A DNA stretch of 64,000 nt, taken from the NCBI RefSeq assembly GCF_009711045.1, contig NZ_WMJX01000010.1:42442-106441 (forward strand), read 5' to 3'. Position numbers and translations under genes: made by a program. Origin of the DNA: Myroides albus (lineage in GTDB: Bacteria; Bacteroidota; Bacteroidia; Flavobacteriales; Flavobacteriaceae). Below, one piece after another: positions 46,084 to 55,155 of the stretch (the stretch's first letter is position 1; the number at the start of each line of letters is the position of its first letter). The notes beneath the pieces were generated by a model. The model was not told the origin of the DNA. It did not search any database and saw nothing but the letters and a program-made list of their open reading frames with translations.

Positions 46084-47832
46084 CTATTCTATTCTGTCTA
46101 TTTCTATATTTTGCTCTTTTAAAACTCTTTTGGCGATTAAACCGAAAGCCAAAAGGTAAACAAAACACATCACACATACGATGTATGACTGGTGAATGCC
46201 AATTATATCTGCTACTTTGCCTTGAATTGGCGGTATAATTCCCCCACCTAAAATCATCATGATTAAAAAAGACGAACCTTGAGCTGTATACTTGCCAAGT
46301 CCCATAATCGAAATATTAAAAATGGCTGGCCATAACACACTGCACGCCAAACCTCCTGCTAAAAATGCATATACAGCTATCATTCCACTGGAGAAAAGTC
46401 CAACAATCATCGAAACCAATCCAAACAAACTAAACAATATCATTGTTCGCGCAGATTTATTCTTACTCCAAAACGAGAACAAAACCTGAATAGCAACACA
46501 AATACTGTAATAGTATAAATGCTCTATTTCATTTCCAGCCATTTTATTAGCTAACAACACTACGCCATAAGCGACAAAGGGAACCACAATCAAAGCGAAT
46601 AACCTCTTGCTCTTATCTAAGTTAAAAACGCTCACAGCTCCTGCCCAACGACCGATCATCAAGCTTCCCCAATACATAGATAGATAAGGTGCTATTTCAG
46701 AAGATTGGAGAGAACCAAATTCTTCAAGTTTAAGCAATTCGCCCAAATTACTACCAATTCCTACTTCTACTCCTACATATGCAAAAATACCTAACATTCC
46801 CAGCAATAGCTGCGGATATTGCATTGCTCCCCATCCCTCTTTACTTTTTCTACTTTTAAAATAAGCCAATAAAACACTTCCGGAGATCACTAACAATACG
46901 CCAGATAATAGCATAATACGCTTATTCTCTATAGGTTCTTTGAGTTCGACAATTTGATTGTGCAATCTATCCAACTGCTCACTTACTGCTTCTACAGATA
47001 GCTGTTCACTCTCCGCCTTGGACGCTATCTCTTTATACTCCAACTCTAAACTTTCAACTTTCAAAAAATCTTCGCTATTATAAGAACTAAACACCGGAAT
47101 AAACAACGCTATTAATAAAGCAGTCATTACCAGTAATAATCGAATAGCTTTCTTTGCTGGCTCAATCTTCTCATTGCTTATTCCCTCGGGAATTTTCTTA
47201 GAAAAGTAAAACATTGCAGCAGCGAGTAAGAATAAACCACCTACAGCGGCATATAAAAACACCATCTTATCCAAACTCAAATGTTGAATTTGATCATCTG
47301 TCAAGCTCTTAGTTGTCCCAAACAGCGCATACGCCATTAAAAGTGGACCTATAGTCGTCCCCAATGAATTAATACCACCTCCTAAACTCACTCTACTTGT
47401 ACCTGTTTTGGGATCACCTAAAGCAATAGCCAAAGGATTTGCTGCAATCTGCTGTAGGGAAAAACCCAATGCCACAACAAAAAGTCCTACTAACAAAGCA
47501 ACATATACACTTACCTCAACAGCCCAAATCATCGCCGCAGCCCCTATGGTTGAGAATAAAAGTCCATATACAATAGATCGCTTAAACCCCCAACTACTTA
47601 CAACATCTTTCTGTCTATAAGAGCTGATTAAAAACAATATTAAAGCCCCAAGATAATAAGCTGTATAAAATGAGAAATCAATCAATTGAGATTGAAACTG
47701 ATCTAAGTGAAAAAAGGCTTTACAAAAGGGTATAAAAATGCTATTACCCGCTGCAAAAAATCCCCAAAAGAAAAAAACTGTAACTAAAGTGTACAGCGCA
47801 GGATAATTTGTTTTGATAGAAGATGAGCTCAT
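46084..47832 (-). CDS. FucP-like sugar MFS transporter with a central insertion
   Basis: The protein has 582 residues from the ATG at 47832; an upstream TTG at 47841 adds three. It has the start typical of the FucP group (FFFWGFFAAGNSIFIPF) and about 12 membrane segments, plus extra hydrophobic stretches. Between the two halves lies a soluble insertion of about 65 residues (around 245-310) that is acidic and predicted coiled coil (EYKEIASKAESEQLSVEAV). The usual length is about 430. It probably imports a hexose or deoxyhexose with protons; the substrate is unknown. Confidence 0.85.
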   Translation of the reverse strand: MSSSSIKTNYPALYTLVTVFFFWGFFAAGNSIFIPFCKAFFHLDQFQSQLIDFSFYTAYYLGALILFLISSYRQKDVVSSWGFKRSIVYGLLFSTIGAAAMIWAVEVSVYVALLVGLFVVALGFSLQQIAANPLAIALGDPKTGTSRVSLGGGINSLGTTIGPLLMAYALFGTTKSLTDDQIQHLSLDKMVFLYAAVGGLFLLAAAMFYFSKKIPEGISNEKIEPAKKAIRLLLVMTALLIALFIPVFSSYNSEDFLKVESLELEYKEIASKAESEQLSVEAVSEQLDRLHNQIVELKEPIENKRIMLLSGVLLVISGSVLLAYFKSRKSKEGWGAMQYPQLLLGMLGIFAYVGVEVGIGSNLGELLKLEEFGSLQSSEIAPYLSMYWGSLMIGRWAGAVSVFNLDKSKRLFALIVVPFVAYGVVLLANKMAGNEIEHLYYYSICVAIQVLFSFWSKNKSARTMILFSLFGLVSMIVGLFSSGMIAVYAFLAGGLACSVLWPAIFNISIMGLGKYTAQGSSFLIMMILGGGIIPPIQGKVADIIGIHQSYIVCVMCFVYLLAFGLIAKRVLKEQNIEIDRIE

Positions 47833-47927
47833 AAGGCACAATGTATTTACATTAAATTTAACATTTTCAAAGATAACTAAATATGCTATTAAACACTTAA
47901 AAATGATGTTATATACAAAGAAAAAAC

Positions 47928-47935
47928 TATTTTTG
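47928..47935 (+). promoter_or_regulatory. -7 box for the 47962 lipoprotein
   Basis: TATTTTTG fits TAnnTTTG, 26 bases before the ATG. Confidence 0.45.
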
Positions 47936-47961
47936 CTCTTTATGATTCATTAGACCATATT

Positions 47962-48957
47962 ATGAAAAAAATTATTTGTGCACTAAGCTTAATATCTCTA
48001 ACATTTTTAAGCTCTTGCGATGATGGAGATGTTGTATACAAGGACATAGACTTCAGCAAAAACACCACTGTAAGTAAATGTACTAATATTGGTGCCGAAA
48101 AAATATATTACAAGATTCAAGAAACTGAAGCGCTGATTATGATTCTTGACACGAATACTATTATGTCAGATCCAGGACAGAGATTAGTCGATGTAAATAT
48201 TGATGGTACTTCTACTTCATTAGAATACAGAAAATACAGTGCTAAACTTGACCAATCTAACATTTGCAATATCCCTGCTCCCGCATTTCCAAATGTCACG
48301 CAGAGTATTCCGACTTCACCAGGAGGTACAGTTAGAATTGAGCGCATGATTCACGTCAAAAACAACGAATCGAGTACAAGCAATACGACTACACTTACCT
48401 ATCAGTATTCCTTTACGCTTTTGAACATTAACTTTGTAGATGCAAACACGAATATCAAGTATGATAAAATGTATTTTGGAACGAATACCTATGAAAATAG
48501 AACTCTTTCTTTCAATTTCAACAACAGTGATAATTCGCTGAAGAACATCAATACATGTAATGATCAATATATTGGTTTATCAGATAGAGAAGCTATTATT
48601 TTAGACCTTAAACCGGAAGATTTCCCTACTGACGAAACAGTTAAAACCATTGACTTAAACGAAAATAGAAAAGTAAGTTTTAAACATTACAAAAGAGCTG
48701 GTATCAATATTGATCAAGTATGTAAATACAAAGGAGATATACCAGGATCAAGTGAGGCCAATACCAATACATTATTGGAACTATGGGTTGCAAGGAACGG
48801 TAAAATACAAATTGAATCACGCTGGACAAACCCTGTTGAAGGAGAAAGAAAACTCGTACACAAAGTATCTGTTGTCGATATCCTTTTACAAAAAGACCAA
48901 TACGAAGACATACAAGTGATGAAAAGCTTTGATGTTGGACAAGTTGAAGAACAATAA
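47962..48957 (+). CDS. Predicted lipoprotein of unknown function
   Basis: The 331-residue protein has a clean signal peptide with lipobox (FLSSCDDG; Cys near residue 19). The acidic residues after the Cys are compatible with surface or outer-membrane sorting in Bacteroidota. Several regularly spaced Cys (KCTNIG, NICNIP, NTCNDQ, QVCKYK) suggest disulfides in a beta-rich fold with two similar halves. I recognise no family. It is single, with a terminator downstream. Confidence 0.75.
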   Translation: MKKIICALSLISLTFLSSCDDGDVVYKDIDFSKNTTVSKCTNIGAEKIYYKIQETEALIMILDTNTIMSDPGQRLVDVNIDGTSTSLEYRKYSAKLDQSNICNIPAPAFPNVTQSIPTSPGGTVRIERMIHVKNNESSTSNTTTLTYQYSFTLLNINFVDANTNIKYDKMYFGTNTYENRTLSFNFNNSDNSLKNINTCNDQYIGLSDREAIILDLKPEDFPTDETVKTIDLNENRKVSFKHYKRAGINIDQVCKYKGDIPGSSEANTNTLLELWVARNGKIQIESRWTNPVEGERKLVHKVSVVDILLQKDQYEDIQVMKSFDVGQVEEQ

Positions 48958-49034
48958 TTTATCCGATAAGACTATCCTTTTTTCAAATAACATTGCATAG
49001 TGAAGAGATAGTACATCGATAACGGTCAAATATT

Positions 49035-49073
49035 AAAAATCTGTTTTGGAGTCATCCCAAACAGATTTTTTTA
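49035..49073 (+). terminator. Terminator of the 47962 lipoprotein gene
   Basis: AAAAATCTGTTT pairs with AAACAGATTTTT around a 12-base loop, partly extended by GG with CC, followed by T residues. Confidence 0.8.
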
Positions 49074-49311
49074 TTTCCTCATCTTACTTGTATTCCCTTT
49101 ACTTAATTACACTTTAAAGTAAATTCACTTTGTTATTCGATCCATGCAAAGTAGCACAGAGCAATAAAACCAAAAGACAAGCAGTAACTTATTTAAAAAC
49201 AACACCTTATTTCTAAAAAAGGTAAATACTGGAAATAGTCAGTAAGTTTTCTGTCTAAAAACGGAGTACATACTTTCGCAAAATCAATTCTGATTTTAGA
49301 AAATAAAAAAT

Positions 49312-49319
49312 TACTTTTG
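49312..49319 (+). promoter_or_regulatory. -7 box for rlmH
   Basis: TACTTTTG fits TAnnTTTG, 14 bases before the ATG. Confidence 0.5.
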
Positions 49320-49333
49320 CAAAAAAACAAAAC

Positions 49334-49807
49334 ATGAACATCAAGCTAATCGCTATAGGAAAGACAGATAGTAAACCTCTACAAATATTGATTGACGAAT
49401 ATACCAAAAGACTGTCTTTTTATATCAAGTTTGATTTAGAAATTATCCCTGACATTAAGAATGTAAAAAACTTATCTGAAGCCCAACAAAAACAAAAAGA
49501 AGGTGAGTTGATTTTATCTAAGATATCTCCTACAGATTACTTAGTATTATTGGACGAGAATGGAAAGGAATTTTCCAGTATGGGATTCTCTGAGGAATTG
49601 CAAAAAAGAATGAATACAGGAATCAAAACTTTAGTTTTTGTCATAGGAGGGCCTTATGGGTTTTCAGAAAGCGTATACGCAAGTGCAAAGGGAAAAATCT
49701 CCCTCTCGCGTATGACTTTTTCACATCAAATGATTCGCTTATTTATCATTGAGCAAATTTATCGAGGTTTTACGATTTTGAAAAATGAACCTTATCACCA
49801 TCAGTAA
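49334..49807 (+). CDS. rlmH: 23S rRNA pseudouridine-1915 N3-methyltransferase
   Basis: The 157-residue protein is a complete RlmH: MNIKLIAIGKT at the start, the knotted SAM-binding region FVIGGPYGFSESVY, SLSRMTFSHQMIRLFIIEQIYR, and the terminal YHHQ motif. It methylates pseudouridine 1915 in the 23S rRNA. Length matches the family. It is a single gene facing a secreted protein on the other strand. Confidence 0.97.
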   Translation: MNIKLIAIGKTDSKPLQILIDEYTKRLSFYIKFDLEIIPDIKNVKNLSEAQQKQKEGELILSKISPTDYLVLLDENGKEFSSMGFSEELQKRMNTGIKTLVFVIGGPYGFSESVYASAKGKISLSRMTFSHQMIRLFIIEQIYRGFTILKNEPYHHQ

Positions 49808-49841
49808 GCTTACTATTTAATCACCTCCATTTGGCGCTCAC

Positions 49842-50690
49842 TTAGTGCTTACTAACCCCTTGTGACGCTTTAAAACTAACGGGGATTGGATATCTCAATA
49901 CTGCTTTTTGCCCGTTCAAATAGCGTGGATAAGTAAACAAATCCATGTCTAATTGAAAGAACAAACTTTTATAAGCTGTTTGGATTAATTCGATTTTCTC
50001 TTTTGATATCCCATAAGGTACTAAGTCACTAAAGTACAGATTCTTCTTTTTGGAAACAGGGTCTATTGTAAAAACCATTACCAGTGGAGTATCTTGTTTA
50101 AACGCAATTTCTTTCAGAATACGTTGCTCCGTAAGCTTCAAAAGAAAAGCAACACTTTGTGCTAAATCCATTGACTCAAAAAAATCTTCTTCGGTATCTA
50201 AACAGCCTGAAGTTTTACTTAATAACTTACCTGTTGAATCATAACAAGAGATTACACTCTTGCTATCGCCTATCTCGTAGTAACTCATCCATCCGTTCTC
50301 TAAATACGTGCTTGTCTTTATTGTAAATAGACTGTTTTTTCCATAGCCATTCGTATATACACTCTTAGAACTCATATTTACGCGATTAGACGAACCTTCA
50401 ATCTCTTTACTATAGACAATTCGATTGATAATAAACTTATCCTTTTCTTTTTTTGTAGAATAGACAACCTTATTGGTCCATGGATCCTTATCCGAAACAG
50501 GTATAACAGCTTGATAATATTTAGTAATCGTGGTATCTATGCTTTTCATTCGCAATTCTGTCATGATATCACTGCCATTGTATCCTTTTGCATATTCAAT
50601 ATACATCTGAGCAGCATTTCCTCTTTGCGCATGCACCCCCACCCCGACTAAAACAAATGAAAATAAGCTCAACAATTTACAAATACTCAT
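49842..50690 (-). CDS. Predicted secreted protein of unknown function
   Basis: The 282-residue protein has a Sec signal peptide (LLSLFSFVLVGVGVHAQ, cleavage after AHA-type VHA near residue 21). The rest is beta-rich and polar without a recognised motif. It contains one YIEYAKG stretch after the signal and KKKNLYFSDLVPYG near the middle of the C-terminal half. It seems to be a periplasmic or outer-surface protein. No operon partners. Function not assigned. Confidence 0.7.
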   Translation of the reverse strand: MSICKLLSLFSFVLVGVGVHAQRGNAAQMYIEYAKGYNGSDIMTELRMKSIDTTITKYYQAVIPVSDKDPWTNKVVYSTKKEKDKFIINRIVYSKEIEGSSNRVNMSSKSVYTNGYGKNSLFTIKTSTYLENGWMSYYEIGDSKSVISCYDSTGKLLSKTSGCLDTEEDFFESMDLAQSVAFLLKLTEQRILKEIAFKQDTPLVMVFTIDPVSKKKNLYFSDLVPYGISKEKIELIQTAYKSLFFQLDMDLFTYPRYLNGQKAVLRYPIPVSFKASQGVSKH

Positions 50691-50777
50691 ACTTTTAATG
50701 CTTATGCATATTTCTATAACGATTTTTGCAATCGATTATTACAAATCACTTTTTAAAAATTGCACATAAAAACACAA

Positions 50778-50805
50778 AGAGACACAATACATAGTTGCGT
50801 CTCTT
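50778..50805 (-). terminator. Terminator of the 50827 lipoprotein gene
   Basis: AAGAGAC-CAA pairs with TTG-GTCTCTT with one mismatch, followed by a T-rich stretch on the minus strand, 21 bases past the stop. Confidence 0.65.
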
Positions 50806-50826
50806 AATATTCAATTATTCAATAGT

Positions 50827-51438
50827 TTAATATACTAAATCACTTTGTTGGAATTTAGCGCTAATTTCTTTTTCCTCTAATAATACGCGAACTTGAAGAT
50901 AAGTTTCAAAGCTAAGTTCTTTATTAAAACCCAGTTGAATACTATCTCGTTGTTGAATAGAAGTCATCAATTCTTCTCTATTCATTTTATTTCCTTCGAA
51001 GATAAAATCATTTGCACCCTCAACGTAAACAACATTTTCTAATGCTGTTGGACCAGTAAATGCGAAATTTATATCTTTAAATGGAAACCAAGCTCTGTTC
51101 TTGTGTAGAGAATCGACATAGATGTAGAATACGCCTTTCTCATCACTGTGCATATTTTCTTGATCATACTTGTGATCCTTAACCTTTTTTACCATCTTAG
51201 CTACATCTAAGAGATTGAGTTCTCGCTCAATAGCAAATAAATAATTTGTACCTGCAATTCTATTAGTTTCATTCAAATAAGCACCTTTTGTATCTTCGTC
51301 ATACTCTATATAAATATAGGAATGATCATCTACACCTTCCAGAACAGTATGTGAAGCCCTTGTAAGCAACATTTGTTTTCTATTACAACTCCCCAAAACT
51401 AACAAAGCTGGAAGTAAGAATAACAGTAATTTTTTCAT
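50827..51438 (-). CDS. Predicted lipoprotein coupled to folP
   Basis: The 203-residue protein has a lipobox (LLVLGSCNRK, Cys near residue 18). The mature part is charged and beta-rich with no family I recognise. The start codon overlaps the folP stop by four bases (ATGA type), so it is translated from the folP message. The link to folate is probably positional. Confidence 0.72.
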   Translation of the reverse strand: MKKLLLFLLPALLVLGSCNRKQMLLTRASHTVLEGVDDHSYIYIEYDEDTKGAYLNETNRIAGTNYLFAIERELNLLDVAKMVKKVKDHKYDQENMHSDEKGVFYIYVDSLHKNRAWFPFKDINFAFTGPTALENVVYVEGANDFIFEGNKMNREELMTSIQQRDSIQLGFNKELSFETYLQVRVLLEEKEISAKFQQSDLVY

Positions 51439-52259
51439 ATAGCTAATTGTTTTAATATTTCTCTGCTCTCTACTGCTTCTTTTACATCGTGCACACGCAA
51501 GATTTTTGCACCTTTTTGCAAAGCAATTGTGTTCAAAACCGTTGTACCATTCAGTGCTTCAGAAGGAGAGGATTCTAATAATTTATAGATCATTGACTTT
51601 CTAGAAATCCCAACTAAAATAGGCAATTCAAAAACATCAAACAACTCTAATTTTGCCATCAACTCATAATTTTGAGGCAAGGTCTTTGCGAAGCCAAATC
51701 CCGGATCTAAAATAATATCATTGATCTTACATTCTCTTGCTTTGGCGATTCGCTCTGCGAAATAAGATCTAATATCTTTTACAAGATCCTCATACGACGT
51801 TAGTGATTGCATGGTTTGTGGATTACCTCTCATATGCATCATAATGTAAGGAACTCTTAACTCACCCACCACCTTCATCATTTGTTCATCTAAGAATCCT
51901 GCAGCAATATCATTGATAATGGCAGCTCCTGCTACAACACTCTCTTTTGCCACTTTAGCTCTAAAAGTATCGATAGATAAATACAGTTTAGGAAATTCTC
52001 TCAATAAGAGATCAATAACAGGAATAAGCCGACTAATCTCCTCGTATTCACTTAAGTAATCTGCACTTGGTTTACTCGAATAAGCTCCAATATCGATAAA
52101 ATCAGCACCTTCTTTAATCATTTTTTCAGCTTGTTTAAGAAAAGCTGAATCTGTCTTATACTTTCCTCCATCAAAGAAAGAATTGGGAGTTACATTTAAT
52201 ATTCCCATAATCTTTGGAGAGGATAAATCGATGATTTCTCCTTTACAATTAATTGTCAT
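51435..52259 (-). CDS. folP: Dihydropteroate synthase
   Basis: The 274-residue TIM-barrel protein starts with MGILNVTPNSFFDGGKY, the DHPS signature 1, then DFIDIGAYSSKP, and ends with KILRVHDVKEA. It joins para-aminobenzoate to the pterin pyrophosphate in folate synthesis and is the sulfonamide target. It is divergent from the DUF1599 operon at 52383 and overlaps a lipoprotein gene downstream. Confidence 0.97.
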   Translation of the reverse strand: MTINCKGEIIDLSSPKIMGILNVTPNSFFDGGKYKTDSAFLKQAEKMIKEGADFIDIGAYSSKPSADYLSEYEEISRLIPVIDLLLREFPKLYLSIDTFRAKVAKESVVAGAAIINDIAAGFLDEQMMKVVGELRVPYIMMHMRGNPQTMQSLTSYEDLVKDIRSYFAERIAKARECKINDIILDPGFGFAKTLPQNYELMAKLELFDVFELPILVGISRKSMIYKLLESSPSEALNGTTVLNTIALQKGAKILRVHDVKEAVESREILKQLAI

Positions 52260-52347
52260 TGTGTATTGTAACTAACTTTTTAGTAATTTTATGTGAATAT
52301 TTAGTCCAAATTACAATTTTATACTTTCAAAGAGGAGGTATAATTAG

Positions 52348-52355
52348 TATTTTTG
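52348..52355 (+). promoter_or_regulatory. -7 box for the DUF1599-tpiA operon
   Basis: TATTTTTG fits TAnnTTTG, 27 bases before the ATG at 52383. It covers an upstream in-frame TTG at 52353, which is therefore not the start. Confidence 0.5.
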
Positions 52356-52382
52356 GAAAAATATAATACAAATATAATCCAA

Positions 52383-52931
52383 ATGAATACGACTTCTGAC
52401 CAATTTGACCAAGTAATTGCGATATGCAAAGATTTATATACAAAAAAGATGACAGATTATGGATGTGCATGGAGAATAATGCGCTTACCTTCACTAACTG
52501 ACCAAATCTATATCAAAGCACAACGCATAAGAAGTATTCAAGAAAATGAAGTCCGCAAAGTAGATGAAGGTGAAATACCTGAGTTTATTGGGATTATTAA
52601 TTACTGTATTATGGCACTAATCAACCTTGAAAAAGGCGTAGCAAATCTACCTGATTTAACTGCAGAAGAAGCCATCTCATTATATGACAAACAAGTTGCA
52701 ATTTGCAAGGCTTTAATGGAAAACAAAAACCACGATTATGGCGAAGCTTGGAGAGATCTAAGAGTGAGCTCTTTAACGGATTTGATCTTACAGAAACTCT
52801 TACGTGTCAAATCAATTGAAGGAAACAAAGGAAAAACAATTGTTTCTGAAGGAATAGATGCCAACTATCATGATATGTTGAACTACTCTGTATTTGCTTT
52901 AATTCACTTAGACCTTGTCAACACTAAATAA
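52383..52931 (+). CDS. DUF1599 protein with two tandem domains
   Basis: The 182-residue protein contains two copies of one motif: MTDYGCAWRIMRLPSLTDQI near residues 22-41 and NHDYGEAWRDLRVSSLTDLI near 110-129, each followed by a similar RIRSIQ or RVKSIEGN helix. This is the DUF1599 family, also called nucleotide modification associated domain 1. Its role is not established. It heads an operon of five genes with gaps of 2 to 28 bases. A helical all-alpha metal-binding fold like MazG/NTPase is conceivable. Confidence 0.85.
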   Translation: MNTTSDQFDQVIAICKDLYTKKMTDYGCAWRIMRLPSLTDQIYIKAQRIRSIQENEVRKVDEGEIPEFIGIINYCIMALINLEKGVANLPDLTAEEAISLYDKQVAICKALMENKNHDYGEAWRDLRVSSLTDLILQKLLRVKSIEGNKGKTIVSEGIDANYHDMLNYSVFALIHLDLVNTK

Positions 52932-52959
52932 TACAAACCTTACCACAAAATAAATTGTT

Positions 52960-54057
52960 ATGAAAGTACTAACTCAATTATCGCGACTTTTTGTAGGAGT
53001 CTTATTTATACTCTCCGGATTAGTAAAATTAAATGACCCTTCGGGGTTCTCTTTTAAGCTGGAGGAGTACTTTTCTACAGAAGTATTAGACCTTCCTTTT
53101 CTAATACCTTATGCTTTAGCATTAGCCGTTATAATCGTCATTGCAGAAGTTTTATTAGGTGCCGCTCTATTAATTGGCTATAAGCGAAAATTGACACTAT
53201 GGTCACTTTTCTTAATGATTCTATTTTTCACATTCTTGACGTTCTATTCTGCTTTTTTCAACAAAGTGACTGACTGTGGATGTTTTGGTGATGCTGTTCC
53301 CCTTACCCCTTGGGGATCGTTTACAAAGGATATTATACTACTGATATTCATTCTAATCCTTTTAAAAGGAGGAGAATATATCACCCCTCTCTTTAAGCGC
53401 TCTACTAACAATATCATAATGCTCGTTGTTCTTTTACTGTGTTCTTTTATGGGATATTGGGTATTGAACCACTTGCCGTTGAAAGACTTTAGAGCATACA
53501 AAGTAGGTACAGATATTATGAAAGGGATGGAAATACCTGAAGATGCGCCAAGAGCTAAATATGAAATGAACTTTTATTACGAAGTAGATGGTGAAGAAAA
53601 GAAATTTACAGATAAGGAGTTAGGCAATATTCCTGAAGGTTCTAAGTTTATCCGCAGAGAAGATTTCCAAATTTCAGCAGGCTACATTCCCCCAATTCAC
53701 GACTTTAGTATGGATAAGGACGGAGAAGATCACACAGCTGAATTAATGGCAGAACCTAAATTGGTGTTAATTATCAGTTATGACTTAGATAAAGCAGATA
53801 CTGAAGGATTAAAACACATGAAAGACTTTGCCAATAAAGCAATTGTCAATAATTATAAAGTAATTGGTATGACTGCTTCTTCTCAAGAGAAAATTGACAA
53901 GACTATAAAGGATTTCCAATTGCCTTTTGAGTATTATACATGCGACGGAACAACTCTAAAAACAATTGAAAGAGCAAACCCAAGTATAGTAGTATTAAAC
54001 AAAGGTGTTATCGTTGAGAAAAAACACTGGAATGATAGAAAAAATGTCAACTTATAA
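52960..54057 (+). CDS. BT_3928-family protein: DoxX/MauE-like membrane domain plus thioredoxin-like domain
   Basis: The 365-residue protein has four membrane segments in residues 1-145, beginning LSRLFVGVLFILSGLVKLNDP, a DoxX/MauE start, with the conserved loop DCGCFGDAVPL. A fifth helix follows near 150-168. The C-terminal 150 residues look like a thioredoxin fold, but the usual CxxC is absent: the site reads ISYDLDKADT. It may move electrons or quinone equivalents across the membrane. It is linked to a TlpA-like lipoprotein two genes on. Confidence 0.85.
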   Translation: MKVLTQLSRLFVGVLFILSGLVKLNDPSGFSFKLEEYFSTEVLDLPFLIPYALALAVIIVIAEVLLGAALLIGYKRKLTLWSLFLMILFFTFLTFYSAFFNKVTDCGCFGDAVPLTPWGSFTKDIILLIFILILLKGGEYITPLFKRSTNNIIMLVVLLLCSFMGYWVLNHLPLKDFRAYKVGTDIMKGMEIPEDAPRAKYEMNFYYEVDGEEKKFTDKELGNIPEGSKFIRREDFQISAGYIPPIHDFSMDKDGEDHTAELMAEPKLVLIISYDLDKADTEGLKHMKDFANKAIVNNYKVIGMTASSQEKIDKTIKDFQLPFEYYTCDGTTLKTIERANPSIVVLNKGVIVEKKHWNDRKNVNL

Positions 54058-54069
54058 TAACAGTTTTCC

Positions 54070-55143
54070 TTGTTAAGTTATTTTATAAAAAAAATTATAT
54101 ATGCAATGGCTACCCTATTTGGGGTAGTCACTGTTGTTTTTTTACTATTCAATATTCTGCCTGGCGATCCGGCCAGAATGATGTTAGACCAAAACGAAAA
54201 CCCTGAACAACTGTTAGCTGTTAAGAAAAAATATGGATTTGATAAGTCACTCACAACACAATATTTATTGTACTTAAATGACCTATCTCCTATTTCGCTT
54301 CACAGTACTACCGAAGGAGATTTCACTTATGACAATGGCAAATACACCAGTATGCAGATTATGCGTACCAAAGAGATTGCTCTGAAAATAAAGTTTCCTT
54401 ATCTGAGAGAAAGCTTCCAAAAAACAGACAAAAAAGTAAGTACAATTATCGGAGAAACACTGCCAAACACAGTTATATTATCGTTTTTAGCCATTAGTCT
54501 TGCCCTTTTTGCAGGTGTATTATTAGGTGTTATTTCTGCACTTTTTAAAAACACTTGGGTGGATCGATTGATTGCATTAGTAAGTACATTTGGCATGAGT
54601 TTGCCTTCTTTTTTTAGCGCAATACTATTTGCCTGGATATTTGGCTTCATCCTCCATGAATACACAGGACTGCCAATGATAGGTAGTCTATATGAAATAG
54701 ATGACTTTGGAGAAGGAAAAACCCTTGCCTTAAAGAATTGCATACTCCCAGCTATCGTATTAGGAATAAGACCCTTGGCTGTAGTTACTCAATTAATGAG
54801 AAACTCCCTATTGGAAACACTAAATCAAGATTACATTCGAACAGCCAAAGCCAAAGGATTGCCAATGTCTAAGATAATTAAACGACACGCAATCCGAAAC
54901 TCTCTTAACCCAGTTGTAACAACACTCTCAGGATGGTTTGCTTCAATGCTTGCAGGAGCAGTCTTTGTAGAATATATATTTGGCTGGAATGGCCTGGGAA
55001 AAGAAATTGTCCAAGCCTTAAACACCCTTGACTTACCTGTGATTATGGGAGCTGTTTTAATTATCGCAAGTACTTTCGTAATCATAACAATTTTAGTAGA
55101 TTTGATATACGCTTATTTAGACCCAAGAATTAAGTTAAACTAA
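54070..55143 (+). CDS. ABC transporter permease (DppB-like), orphan
   Basis: The 357-residue protein has the DppB/OppB start (LFGVVTVVFLLFNILPGDPARM) and about six membrane segments, with the EAA loop RNSLLETLNQDYIRTAKAKGLP and ending YAYLDPRIKLN. The frame starts at TTG; LSYFIKKIIYAM is the typical N terminus, so TTG is chosen over an ATG 12 codons later. A periplasmic insertion of about 80 residues follows the first helix. No partner permease, ATPase or binding protein is encoded in the window, although the family normally works as a four-part set. Confidence 0.88.
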   Translation: MLSYFIKKIIYAMATLFGVVTVVFLLFNILPGDPARMMLDQNENPEQLLAVKKKYGFDKSLTTQYLLYLNDLSPISLHSTTEGDFTYDNGKYTSMQIMRTKEIALKIKFPYLRESFQKTDKKVSTIIGETLPNTVILSFLAISLALFAGVLLGVISALFKNTWVDRLIALVSTFGMSLPSFFSAILFAWIFGFILHEYTGLPMIGSLYEIDDFGEGKTLALKNCILPAIVLGIRPLAVVTQLMRNSLLETLNQDYIRTAKAKGLPMSKIIKRHAIRNSLNPVVTTLSGWFASMLAGAVFVEYIFGWNGLGKEIVQALNTLDLPVIMGAVLIIASTFVIITILVDLIYAYLDPRIKLN

Positions 55144-55155
55144 TATATTTTATTA

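Larger units (their letters stand above)
48958..49333. other. Intergenic region before rlmH
   Basis: The 376 bases hold the terminator at 49035-49073 and the rlmH promoter box at 49312-49319. A second related box, TACTTTCG, lies at 49271-49278. Nothing else is recognisable. Confidence 0.5.
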
